Position numbers and translations under genes: made by a program
NCBI GenBank assembly: GCA_010015745.1
Contig: ML978456.1
Location: 1 to 11,362, forward strand
Origin: Setomelanomma holmii
Taxonomy: Eukaryota > Ascomycota > Dothideomycetes > Pleosporales > Phaeosphaeriaceae
Length of the DNA stretch: 11,362 nt
Direction: 5' to 3'
Part shown: positions 1 to 9,171 of the stretch, piece after piece
Layout: each line of letters opens with the position of its first letter
Numbering within the stretch: position 1 is the first letter of the stretch
The notes under the pieces: model-generated
Database searches by the model: none
What the model was told of the DNA's origin: nothing
What the model saw: only the letters and a program-made list of their open reading frames with translations

Positions 1-108
1 AAGGGGAAGAGAGGGAGAAGGGGAAGAGAGGGAGAAGGGGAAGAGAGGGAGAAGGGGAAGAGAGGGAGAAGGGGAAGAGAGGGAGAAGGGGAAGAAGAGG
101 AGGGGAAG
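1..108 (+). repeat. 17-bp polypurine minisatellite, about 5.6 copies
   Basis: The unit AAGGGGAAGAGAGGGAG repeats exactly at 1, 18, 35, 52 and 69, with a partial degenerate copy from 86. The plus strand has no pyrimidine from 1 to 108. G runs of 3-4 separated by 4 or 6 purines fit a G-quadruplex pattern, and the purine/pyrimidine strand asymmetry could also form triplex DNA; both structures are inferred, not shown. The array starts at the window edge, so its true length is unknown. No coding role is visible. Confidence 0.95.
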
Positions 109-943
109 TGTGAGAACGGAATGTGGGTAGATGTAGGATATTGTATATCACCTTATGTTGATGATGACCCTAGTTGGGGATCACTGGGATAGACAACATG
201 TAGCATCGAGCGGCGTAACGGAAATCACCATGTTTGAGATACTATCGTGGAAGAATAGCACGGCTATATGACGAAATCAGTGCTCCAGCCCTCAAAGGAA
301 CGCCTGTCCTTGCATGATTATCTGAGGCTTCGCACACTGGCTTTCAAAAGGATACCACTCGCCACCATGTGACGGGACCCGTTGCACATTGGCGTGCGAA
401 TAGCATGAATTGGTTGGTTAGCTTCAAGGTAAGGATAAATAGGCCGTTCAATACACAGCTGTCAGACACAAATAGAGCAAGAGCTATCAATCCAGAGCTG
501 GAGAGTAGAAACGTATGATATTGCTTGCTATGACCAGAAAACGTAGTATGATAGTCAGTCTGGGTGACAATGAAGACTGAGTGCTTGTTCAATCTGTGAT
601 GAAAGAGGAAGACCTAGTGTGAAGCTCCCAGTGACGTTGATTCAGGCAGAAAGTATATACCGCTCATTAGAAAATGCAAGTCGCATTAGCCGATCGCCTA
701 AGTCACAGGCCATGTAGTGATGTGTGTAATGGAGTATTAAGGAGCACGGGTGTACAGACCCAACGTAATTGTGCTTCGCGCGTGTAAGGTGGGGGTGGGG
801 CGTCGAGGAAGGGAACGTGGAACGTATTGAGCAAGAAGAACGGCGTCGACAATATGATTCGATCGGGTAGAGACAGTGAGTGGTGCGGCTTGCGGCTTGC
901 TGTAGGCGGCTAAGTCAAACTCGCCTTGTGGCGGTCCTGGGGA
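109..943. other. non-genic stretch left of the orphan gene
   Basis: I see no supportable gene here. The only reading frame of note (592 to 344, minus, 82 codons) begins with TTG and has no recognisable protein character. The stretch contains the 3' flank of the leftward orphan gene. A short G-rich patch near 790-800 has too few G runs to call a quadruplex. Confidence 0.6.
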
Positions 944-1762
944 TCAATGGTAGTACTTTCCCCAACCGCCATCCTCGAGTTGCTCGAGCTCTTCGTCGTT
1001 CCCGTTATAGGTGTAGACATAAACGACAACACCTCTTTTATCGGTGCCTGTATATAATGTTAGGAAAAAAGGCCAGCTCAACGCAACATAGGATCGGAAA
1101 CATACGTCCATGGGGCCTTTGATGGACACCCCATTCGCCGTCTTTCATGAGCTTTGGAAGCTCGGACACGAGTCTGTCCGGTTTCATGGACAGAGCGATC
1201 AGACCTAGTAGGATGCCTAACTCGCCACTTAAGCCGCCATACGTTTTGTCAGAATAAGATCCACCGTGGTAGATGTCGGGAAGCAGCATCTTCACCCAAT
1301 TGGTGGTGGAGTCCTGAAGTCGAAGGGTTCGATGTTCACCAGCATTGGTCAGCGATGATGATAGATCATCTTCGTCCCAATCGAAACACAGGTGACACCA
1401 ATCTTCGTGACCATCTTTTGGCGGACTGACGGCGTCTCCATGCAATATCCAAAACCCGTGTCCCCCGCCAAAGACTGTGGAGAAGGTCTTGTAGTGTGCT
1501 GCTCCTTGTGGAAGATCTACTCCCACTGGGTAGATCTTTTTCCCATCACAGCACCACCATTGGTAGGTGACACCCTTCTTATCTTTGCGGATGTTGAATC
1601 CTGCTCTGTTCCAAGGCTTCCAAGTCCCGTCTTCCTCTCCTCGTGGCCGTGGGTCAGCATTGGGGTGCTCTGTGAATTCGTCGATGCGGAACACAAATTG
1701 TGGCTAGGACGGAGGAATGTCAGATTGGAAGCTGCGTGGGAAGTATGAGAACGTACCGCCAT
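944..1762 (-). CDS. orphan tryptophan-rich protein, three exons, 235 aa
   Basis: Exons are 1762-1757, 1703-1106 and 1047-944 (708 nt, 235 codons plus stop). The long frame alone begins at a GTG. A two-codon first exon (ATG GCG) joined through a canonical intron gives an ATG start and the N-terminus MAPQFVFRIDEF. The second intron removes a false C-terminus and gives the ending TDKRGVVVYVYTY...GKYYH. The protein has no signal peptide or membrane segment. It is rich in Trp (WKPWN, WW, FW, DW, NW, EW), with a CC pair and a CHLC motif followed by an acidic patch FDWDEDD. I do not recognise the family. The C-terminal order (helix, short strand with VYT, acidic helix, KYY) faintly resembles DUF1917/Bles03 proteins with an eIF4E-like fold, but the N-terminal half does not support this. 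Coding-strand composition (C23 G9 at the 5' end, G20 C13 at the 3' end) matches neighbouring genes. It stands alone beside gene-poor DNA. Confidence 0.75.
1048..1105 (-). other. intron 2 of the orphan gene (58 nt)
   Basis: The donor is GTATGT, followed by a pyrimidine tract with a CTAAC branch site (TTTTTTCCTAAC) and acceptor ATACAG. The phase 1 junction creates an Arg codon (C|GC) and keeps 34 further codons open to the stop at 944. Confidence 0.85.
1704..1756 (-). other. intron 1 of the orphan gene (53 nt)
   Basis: The donor is GTACGT directly after ATG GCG, a CTGAC branch site lies in the second half, and the acceptor is TCCTAG. It is a phase 0 intron. It supplies the only ATG start compatible with the long exon. 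Confidence 0.75.
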
Positions 1763-4700
1763 TACCACTCTGCCAAGCGCTCTAAGCTAGAAGATACGTC
1801 ACAGATTGTGGGATATGCGTGACGGCGCCGAAGATGCACCTGCCCTGCTCTGGCCTACTGACCACCCCTCATTCCAAGCGCTGCTTTATCCATTCTGGTC
1901 AATCATGCGGCTCTGCGAGAGGGTGGTCGATTGGTGGGACATGCTGCTCGAGGGGTCATGAGACTACTCTCAGCGACCAGAGAAGTGCGGGTGGAGGGCA
2001 GAATCAAGCTCCTGATAAGCCATTAGAGCTCTTGGAAGAGGTATGGCGGGATCAGATATGCATGGAGTCTGTCCAACTATCCGATAGGACCTCAGCCAAG
2101 TCCCCTTACCCCGCCAACGGTATGCAATGGCATCTTTCGGGCCATGTTTCCTTATTGCTGTGTAGCCATACCAATGAGCTGGGCTGACAAACAAGACTCG
2201 TCGGCGATAGAACTGGATTGCGTTCGGCCACTTCGACTGGCTGTTGAGCAGTAGAGGGTCGGGCGGCATAGCGTCGCGCTTTGCATGAGCGCTGTGCCGC
2301 TCCTGTATGTGTCGTTGCTATTAACAAATAGCAGAAGTGCTCGCCGGACGAATGTTGAGCTTAGAGTGGTGCCATAGCCTGCATACGACTACCCGCGTGT
2401 CTTGACCAACCAACAGCACGGCACGGCGCCTGCTCAGAGGATCCAGCGGAAGCCTGTTTGGGCGAAGCGCCGCGACATGTCTGTCATCCACCCATCACTT
2501 CTGGTGTATAGACTCGGAGGGATTGTTCCGCGAAAGAACTGGCTAGATGCAATGCTCGATGGCAAAGTCTGCCACATAACGGATCGGAACGGAGAGCCAG
2601 CGTCCGCAGATCACATCCTGTCGGAAGGATGGTCGGGTGCTACCTTGCCGTTACATGAATGTTGATTGTGTGATGGCCGACTGGCTCCCAATAGTGTGCT
2701 GCATTTTCTGATTTCCGAGCGGCGTTTGCTCAAGTTCGTGAAAGTACTGTGTGAGACTACCGAGGTCGTGTGGTGATCGCCAGTTGCAAGGTTGTTCGGT
2801 TGCCATAATTAAGACGCGCATGTGGCTCAAACCGGTGGGTAAGAATAATCGATGCGGCTCTGCTATCTTCGGGAGAGGATAAAGGCAAGCGAGCTGGCGT
2901 TCGATCGGGAACCAAGGGCGCTTAGCAAGTCGGGAGGGCGTCTGCGAGATTTGACGAGTCGGTCCGCTGTTCGGTCTGGTGTCGCTGATTAGTAAGTTCA
3001 CCTGCTTAGGAGTGTGTACCTTCGCAGCTATGCCAGTGTCGAGCTGAGGAATCGTGGGAGTTAAGTAGACGCCCGGATCGGCTGACTGCACTAGGGGAGC
3101 TGCGGCACAGATGCGCGCAAGGCACAAAGTTGAAGGACGTTTGATGCATGTCCGCCTTGTTTGCCTTCTCTTCGTCCTTTCCAGCCTATTCCAACGAGCC
3201 GCATGAGCTCACATTGGCAGCATGCCGCGTCCACCACTGTGCTGCTAATGACTACGCAAGGTTGAGGCGGCTCGCCTTCCCCGTTCTGATCTGGAGGCGA
3301 TGGATCCGCTGTGCTGATCGAGGGTCGACTGAGTAGCACTTGCAGAATCTTCGCATACTTCAACGTTCACCGGAAAGATCCCTGCTGCTCGACGACGACA
3401 CTCTGAAGCCGCCCAAACTGGTGAAGATACGGACCTTACGTTCACCGGTCCATCTGGGGACTGCAACAACATTTCAGCCCACCACAAATCATGGTCATGC
3501 GGACACCTCACTGGCTTGACGTGCCATTGAAGCGACACCGCTCTTGGCCACTCAGAGATTGCGCCCCTCCCGGCCTTGAGCATTCTCCCGCGGCCAGCTT
3601 GACATGAAGAACTATGTCTCCATAAGTTCGTCAGCTATAGCATCATCGAAAGTGAACCCCGCACAACAAAGTGGCGAATAGCACTGACTCTGGACGACCG
3701 TTATTGCACAGGATTTGGCCGAGATAATGCCTTCGACCACGGTGCACGCAAAAGCTCTTCCGCACATAGCACTCAGTCATGGTGTGGTCGGTACTCAAGA
3801 TTGCAGCAGCTAGGTGACAGCATTGACCTATCTTGACTGGCCATGTGCGCGTCTTAGCCGCCTCCCGTGGCGTCTGACAAGGACTCGATCGTGGTCCTCA
3901 ATCAAGGAACGAATAAGAGAAGGGATGCCCATAATCCTGCTGCAGCGGCCTCCGGTGATAGGGCAGAACTTGGCCGTAATCCATATACCGAAAAAGCTTG
4001 ATAGAGGAAGGGTGCTTCTGTTGTCGCTGTACGACCCTCACGTACCGATTGGCTGCCGATTAGCAGTCACGCTGCATACCTCGATTGTCGAAACCTGCGT
4101 TGGCTGAACAAGGCCCGAGATCGAATACAACTCAGCTAAGCCAGAGTTCTGGAGCCGCAATCGATAGGATCCTTCGGCTGTCTGATGCGGCCATTCTTGG
4201 TAAAAGGGAGAGACGTACACTCAGATCAAGCCAGTCCATGGGAACGTGCAGAAGGGAAACATTGAGATATAGTCGCGAGGGGCAGCGATCAAGCAATGAC
4301 CTGAAAGAGAAGCGGCACAGACTCGGCCGTGTGGAAGTCAAACTGCTTTTGGCATTCGCGAACCTTCACAGCGCCTCGCGCGACGCCCCATTGCTATCGA
4401 TCCTTGTGCAGTGATGGACGATCCATACATGGGAGGGAGAGGCGATATCCTGGCAACTGTGAGAACCTCGTGGGCTAAATATGGCAGTGCCACTGCCATC
4501 AACTCGATGCAGGTCTCGTGTTGTCGTCACCGCGGAGGGAACATTGCGGCTGCCAGACACGGCGACGCGTCCTGAGATGGCCATGGATCTCGCGGCTTGG
4601 CTGTGCTTGGACATGGGTGGGGGGCTGCTAAACGCCTGCGCAATACTTCTAACCAGCGACTAAGGGGGTTTGGAAACCTTGAGGAGCGCTAGCATTTGCC

Positions 4701-4900
4701 TGGCCGGTCGGCATACCGAGTTATGGGGACCTGGGGGACGGGAAGTTGGCCGACAAGCTTGGCAATGGCTTATACCAGTGCTGCCACCGTGACAAGTCAA
4801 GCTAAGATGCGAGGAGGTTCAGTGAGGATAGACGAGGTTGAAAGAAGACTGCGGGAGCTAAGGCGGAAATATCGTTTGTGGTACCGCCTGCCTGTAGATT
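1763..4900. other. gene-poor stretch of about 3.1 kb
   Basis: I find no gene I can support. The longest frames (158 codons on minus at 3127-2651; 122 codons on plus at 1819; 112 codons on minus at 3583; 109 codons on plus at 4085) mostly start at TTG or GTG, carry no recognisable motif, and are not extended by convincing introns. A 99-codon minus frame with a true ATG (2269-1970) is also unrecognised. There are no visible terminal repeats, transposase motifs, tRNA-like folds or AT-rich RIP-type decay. It may be ordinary intergenic DNA, a decayed region, or host a non-coding RNA I cannot see. Confidence 0.5.
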
Positions 4901-4920
4901 CAGAGAGTAGCCGCGATGAG

Positions 4921-4925
4921 CCAAT
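4921..4925 (+). promoter_or_regulatory. CCAAT box upstream of NOB1
   Basis: GAGCCAATCAGAGC is a close match to the CCAAT element bound by the Hap/NF-Y complex in fungi. It lies 214 bp before the NOB1 ATG, a usual distance. Its function is inferred from motif and position. Confidence 0.5.
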
Positions 4926-5134
4926 CAGAGCTCGGCTGCCGTTTCCCCAAAATTTGCCCTTTTCTAGTCCGCACGACGACACCCCGCCACAACTGTGAAA
5001 TTTGTGCACCACCACACTAATACGCAAACCGATATATGCAGCACTGTATTTGAGCATAGATCAGCAACTCCGCGGAAAATTAGACGCAATCGAAAGGAGC
5101 CAAAATCGAAACGACAAAATCTGCAGCACCTCAC

Positions 5135-6724
5135 ATGATGGCGACAGACACTACTAAGAAGCCGATTCATTCTTTGATTCTGGATACTGGACCTCTGATC
5201 AAGAACGCTGTCTCAATTTCTACCATCATCAACTCGGCGGAGGAGATCTATACGACTTCCGCCATCCTGTCCGAGATCCGAGATGAAGCTACTCGGTCAC
5301 GAGTGCAAACACAGCTTATGCCATTTTTGAAAGTAAGGAATCCTACACCAGCAAGCTACGAAGCGGTCATCGCCTTCAGCAAAAAGACCGGGGACTATTC
5401 TGTACTCAGCATACAGGACTTGGGCATTTTGGCGCTTGCATATGAGGTTCATTGCGAAAGCAATGGCGGAAATTGGGGGTTGCGAGAGGCACCAAAGCAA
5501 GCAATCAAGATGAGACCTGGAGAGGAAATCACAACTCCAGCGAAGAGTAAGAAAAACAACACAGGAGGAGCAAGTGAGTCGGGTTCCAATGCACAGAATG
5601 AGGCAAAAGAACAAAGCGGAACTGCCCAGCCAGAACAAGGAGTCGAGCCGTCAGAATCGCAACCGAGCCAGAACGTCGCGACAGATTCGCCAGACCCTCA
5701 GGCAGCCTCCACTCTAGAAACAGTGACTGAAGTAGCAGATCCTGCATCTCAGCCAAGCGCTAAAGAGCAACACCCAATCACTCACGATAGCTCCTACCAG
5801 GATGGGAGCATTGCTGCAGGAGAAGGTGTCGATAGCCAGGAACAGCCCCGATCTGCTCCAGATATCAAAAAACAGAGCATGGAAGAAGAAGCATCTCAGA
5901 ACACTGCACAAGTGACCTCAGCCACTGACTCTCAACAATCTCAAGCAACCTCATCCGATCTAGCTGGGGAGCAAGTCAACACGCAATCCATACCTAACAC
6001 AACACAACTCTCTGAAGATCTCTCAACTCTCAACATCACCACGCCACCCTCCCCACCAGCAACAGACGACTCCGACTCCGACGGCGAATGGATCACCCCC
6101 TCCAACCTCTCATCCCGCAAAGCCAAAGACGCAGGCCTCGACACCAACTCCTCCTCCTCATCCCAGACCCAAATGGACATCGCAACCATGACCATCGACT
6201 TCGCCATGCAATCCGTGCTCCTCCAAATGAACCTCAACCTCCTCTCCACCAACATGCAACGCATCAAACACCTAACCTCCAAAGTCCTCCGCTGCCACGC
6301 CTGCTTTCACATCGAGCGCAATCTCACCAAGCAATTCTGCCCGCGCTGCGGCGGCACGACGCTGAAACGCGTATCATGCAGCACCAATTCCAAAGGGGAG
6401 TTCCAAATCCACCTCGCGAAAAACTACCAGCACAACAAGCGCGGCGATCGATACAGCGTGCCGAAACCGATTGCCGGGACCGCGAACGGGAAGTGGTCGG
6501 GCCAGGGCGGGGGGCAGGGTGGTTGGGGCAGAGATTTGATTCTCACGGAGGATCAGAAGGAGTATCAGAGAAGCATTGAGGAGGGGAGACGGAAGGGCGG
6601 GGCGAGGGATTTGATGGATGATGATTATTTGCCCGGGATCTTGACGGGAGATAGGGGTGGGAGAGCGGGTGGGAGGGTCAAGGTTGGTGCGGGGAAGAAT
6701 GTTAATAGTAAGAAGAGGTTTTAG
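5135..6724 (+). CDS. NOB1: NOB1, 20S pre-rRNA D-site endonuclease
   Basis: This PIN-domain nuclease performs the final cytoplasmic cleavage (site D) that turns 20S pre-rRNA into 18S rRNA in pre-40S particles. It is a single uninterrupted exon of 529 aa. PIN acidic residues are visible at D17 (LILDTGPL), E47 (ILSEIRDE), D87 (TGDYSVLS), D95 (IQDLGILAL) and D355 (MTIDFAMQ). Residues about 113-317 are a long polar insertion rich in Ser, Gln, Glu, Pro and Thr. The conserved GEWITPSNL follows at 317-325. A zinc ribbon uses C387, C390, C402 and C405 (CHAC...CPRC), followed by LKRVS and a YSVPKP segment. The C-terminus has the family's EDQKEYQ stretch and a basic Gly/Arg/Lys-rich tail. At 529 aa it is longer than I recall for the human (about 410) or yeast (about 460) proteins, mostly because of the insertion. 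Two ATGs stand in tandem at 5135 and 5138; the second has the better context (A at -3, G at +4). It is convergent with WDR83 (172 bp between stops). Confidence 0.97.
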   Translation: MMATDTTKKPIHSLILDTGPLIKNAVSISTIINSAEEIYTTSAILSEIRDEATRSRVQTQLMPFLKVRNPTPASYEAVIAFSKKTGDYSVLSIQDLGILALAYEVHCESNGGNWGLREAPKQAIKMRPGEEITTPAKSKKNNTGGASESGSNAQNEAKEQSGTAQPEQGVEPSESQPSQNVATDSPDPQAASTLETVTEVADPASQPSAKEQHPITHDSSYQDGSIAAGEGVDSQEQPRSAPDIKKQSMEEEASQNTAQVTSATDSQQSQATSSDLAGEQVNTQSIPNTTQLSEDLSTLNITTPPSPPATDDSDSDGEWITPSNLSSRKAKDAGLDTNSSSSSQTQMDIATMTIDFAMQSVLLQMNLNLLSTNMQRIKHLTSKVLRCHACFHIERNLTKQFCPRCGGTTLKRVSCSTNSKGEFQIHLAKNYQHNKRGDRYSVPKPIAGTANGKWSGQGGGQGGWGRDLILTEDQKEYQRSIEEGRRKGGARDLMDDDYLPGILTGDRGGRAGGRVKVGAGKNVNSKKRF

Positions 6725-6896
6725 GGTTGGGGAGGCGGGCAGGGAAGAGGATGGACGGGTGTGGATGGTGCACGAAGTCACGTTGGATTTGGGAGTTTGG
6801 AGCTTTCAATGCGGGGGAATATGCTGCATAGGGCGGCGTTCTGAGGTAAAAGTTCTATAGATGGGGTATCACGAAATATCAAATGCGCTCCCTTTT

Positions 6897-7904
6897 TCAC
6901 CGCTCCATGCCCCACACTACCACATTCCCATCACCACCTGCACTCGCCCACTCTCTCCTAGTCTTACAAAACGCCACAGCAGACACCACATCCTTCTTTC
7001 CAGTCTGAGCAGCCATCGTGCCCTTTCCTTGCACTTCCCGCATCTCAGAGTGCTTGAAGCGATGCAGGCATTCCCCGCCTAGTATATCCCAGACGAAGAT
7101 CATGCCGTTGTCACTCCCGCTAAGCACCATACTATCGTTCAATCCCAGTGTACTTCGCACACGTAAATCCTTGTTAACGAAAGCATCATCCCTGTACGCC
7201 TTGAGCATCTGCCCATTCTCGCGATCCATCAAACGTATCGTCGAATCCAGCGAACTAACCAACATATCTGTCCCCTTCTTCGACACACCCAGACTCGTAC
7301 ACGGATGCCCAATGATATCGACATGGCACACGCCCGTTCGCAAGTCATAACTGCGCACCCGCCCATCCACACTCGCCGCCAGTATCTCGGCATCGTGCAC
7401 AGCGACGTCCGTAACGCTGTCTTTCGCATCATCGAGCGTCATGATGGGCTTGTAGCTGTTCGACTTGATGTCCCATATCTTGACCGTGCCGTCAAAACTC
7501 CCAGTCGCAATGACACTATCGCCCTCTCCGCCAAAAACACCGCGATTCACGCGCCCCGCGTGGCCTGTGAAGCGGCGTATCGTTTGTGCGGTTTGCACAT
7601 CCCACACAAACACAGTCTTGTCTCCGCCGGTGGATACGAATTTGTCATTTTCCGCGTTGACGTCGACGCTGAGGACTTCGTAGCCGTGTGCGTTGTACTT
7701 GTTCACAAGACCCGGCGGGTATGCGCTTGAAACTGTGGGTGCGACGGATGATGGTGAAGCTTTCTGCGGGTTGTATAGACGGATTGTGCGGTCGGATGAG
7801 CCTGTCAGGATGTAGGACGCGCTGGCGGAGGAGTATGCGACGGCGTGGACGATGCCATTGTGGCCGGTGAGTTTGGCGGTCGGTGTTGTGGGGAAGGCGG
7901 GCAT
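6897..7904 (-). CDS. WDR83/MORG1-like WD40 scaffold protein
   Basis: This is a 335-aa beta-propeller protein in one exon. The start is the ATG at 7904-7902 (context CTCACCATGC); the frame stays open 33 nt upstream only through a TTG. WD-type motifs include LTGHNGIVHAVAY with SSDRTIRLYN (residues 12-45), HGYEVLSVDV with GGDKTVFVWD (73-102), FTGHAGRVNRGVF with SFDGTVKIWD (112-145), then DGRVRSYDLR, LVSSLDSTIRLMD, SDNGMIFVWD and GGDGNVVVW. The phrases GHGYEVL-like, TLDDAKDSV, EILAASVDGRVR and LVSSLDST match WDR83 (MORG1) of animals closely. Members scaffold MAP-kinase components in mammals and co-purify with spliceosomes; which role applies here is unknown. A Ser/Pro-rich insertion sits at about residues 47-66 between the first two repeats. 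The gene is divergent from the pICln gene and convergent with NOB1. Confidence 0.92.
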   Translation of the reverse strand: MPAFPTTPTAKLTGHNGIVHAVAYSSASASYILTGSSDRTIRLYNPQKASPSSVAPTVSSAYPPGLVNKYNAHGYEVLSVDVNAENDKFVSTGGDKTVFVWDVQTAQTIRRFTGHAGRVNRGVFGGEGDSVIATGSFDGTVKIWDIKSNSYKPIMTLDDAKDSVTDVAVHDAEILAASVDGRVRSYDLRTGVCHVDIIGHPCTSLGVSKKGTDMLVSSLDSTIRLMDRENGQMLKAYRDDAFVNKDLRVRSTLGLNDSMVLSGSDNGMIFVWDILGGECLHRFKHSEMREVQGKGTMAAQTGKKDVVSAVAFCKTRREWASAGGDGNVVVWGMER

Positions 7905-8218
7905 GGTGAGTTTATAGTCAGCGATTTTGTTGTTCAAGGCATCCTGAACTGTTTGGCGTGCCAGAGAGGAGTGATCTGGGACGAATTGCGCGTGTTGGAG
8001 GTGCAGGTCGCGTCCCCGCCAGAAAGTTCGAGATGTGGAAAGAGCTATGACGTCTCGGCGTGACTTCGGCTAACTTTTTGTTGCCAGGTGAATTGCTCGA
8101 GGAGTACAATTGGTGAGCACAACAATAGCGACTGTAACACTACAAGTTTTGATCTACTTTCCTATACTCTCGGTCGCATAAATATCCCGATCTCGAATAC
8201 AAGCTTTCAGCAGCAAAA
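7905..8218. promoter_or_regulatory. divergent promoter shared by WDR83 and pICln genes
   Basis: Only 314 bp separate the two start codons. ATTGG at 8109-8113 is a CCAAT box on the minus strand. A TATA-like CATAAATA sits at 8177-8184, about 40 bp before the pICln ATG. A branch-site/acceptor look-alike (CTAAC at 8070, CAG ending at 8087) is also present and is discussed as a finding. Shared control of the two genes is inferred from spacing alone. Confidence 0.6.
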
Positions 8219-9031
8219 ATGGCAATTCGACATCTCGATGCCGCTCCGAAGACCGAGGACTTCACCCCACTTCAAGAGCACCAAGAACAGACTCCGACCA
8301 CTTTCTTCGGCGCCAAGCCGGTCCTCTATGCTCGCTATGCGGGTCTGACTCTTTCTGCACCGGCTGAACAACTACAACAAAATGCGGCGTTCTTCCGCTT
8401 CAACACAGAAAGCGAAGGCGAGGATGCGCTGATCAAGGATGTAGAGATCTTTGTAAATGCAGAGTAAATGACTCCCGTATATATGCCCTATACCCTGCTG
8501 ATTACATCTAGGGATCTTATCCTCTTCCAAACCACCCCCACATCCACCGGCGTCGCCATACCGTACCCCTCCATCGGCCTGCACGCAACCATGAAATACA
8601 AGTCCACCGTCGAAGCGCTATACATGAACCTTTCTCTCAACGACGCCGAGACCGTAAACGACGAAGAAGACATTCAGACCCTCGAACTCACCATCCTTCC
8701 GCCAAGCTATGCCTCGAACCCAGACACGGCTTGCATCAAGGAGATATTCAATGCCATGAATACATGCGCGGACTTGCACCCGGATGCCCCTGGAAGCGAC
8801 GAGGAGGGTGATGATGTTCTGGATGAGACCGCACCAGGTGCGAGCGGCTGGATTACGGCGGAGAATATGGACGAGTATTTGGATGATGATGGTAACTTTA
8901 GAGGGACCGTGATTGGTGGTGAAGAGCTGGGTCCGGGTGCGGGAACGGTCAGGCCAAGAGAGGATGCGGATGACGGCGTAAATGGTATCAATGGGGAAGG
9001 GCATGGCGACAAATACCACCGTACGGGGTAG
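8219..9031 (+). CDS. pICln-like Sm-protein assembly chaperone
   Basis: Exons 8219-8463 and 8512-9031 encode 254 aa. pICln proteins bind Sm proteins through a PH-like domain and hand them to the methylosome/SMN pathway for snRNP core assembly in the cytoplasm. The match rests on the PH-like core: VEIFVNAE then DLILFQ, and GVAIPYPSIGLHA (residues 95-107), which parallels the LEYPTISLHA strand of animal pICln. A helix EIFNAMNTCADLHPD (159-173) parallels the animal AMxxCxxLHPD segment. An acidic linker SDEEGDD (177-183) is followed by GWITAENMDEYLDDDGNF and GPGAG, a C-terminal pattern I associate with fungal members. The first exon alone would stop after 82 codons because the intron begins with an in-frame stop. 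Voldacs-family proteins such as yeast Lot5 are the main alternative. It is divergent from WDR83 and convergent with the membrane protein gene (140 bp between stops). Confidence 0.88.
8464..8511 (+). other. 48-nt intron in the pICln gene
   Basis: The donor is GTAAATG, a CTGAT branch site lies at 8497-8501, and the acceptor is ATCTAG. It is a phase 2 intron: GA joins G to make Glu82, followed by DLILF. Unspliced RNA reads GAG TAA, so retention ends translation at residue 82. Confidence 0.9.
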
Positions 9032-9171
9032 GCTTGGATAGAGGCAGAGGTTTGAGTACTTTAGCGGCCTCAAGGACTTCAAGAGTTGGCGTTTGAGTAT
9101 AGGAAGAAGGCAAACAATGACTCTTTCCCAAGACACCTGGGGGTGCCAGAACAGCCCCATGGTCAGGAAGA

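Noticed and set aside
785..800. G-rich patch as a G-quadruplex
   Set aside because: Only two adjacent G runs, too few for the four-run pattern.
944..1129. Separate 61-codon minus-strand gene
   Set aside because: It is the third exon of the orphan gene read with part of intron 2.
1320..1340. GGTTCGA-like stretch as a tRNA T-arm
   Set aside because: It lies inside the coding exon of the orphan gene and no acceptor or anticodon arms fit around it.
1392..1748. 118-codon plus frame across the orphan gene
   Set aside because: Antisense shadow of the spliced minus-strand gene, which has canonical introns and matching skew.
2651..3127. 158-codon minus-strand frame
   Set aside because: It starts at TTG, has no recognisable motif, and no convincing intron joins it to an ATG.
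6088..6579. 163-codon plus frame and the 135-codon minus frame over the NOB1 3' half
   Set aside because: They are frame shadows of NOB1 in a C-rich then G-rich region; the Pro/His/Arg-rich translation reflects base composition.
7905..7937. Upstream extension of WDR83 to a TTG
   Set aside because: Fungal nuclear genes start at ATG; the ATG at 7904 has a good context and fits the start of the first WD repeat.
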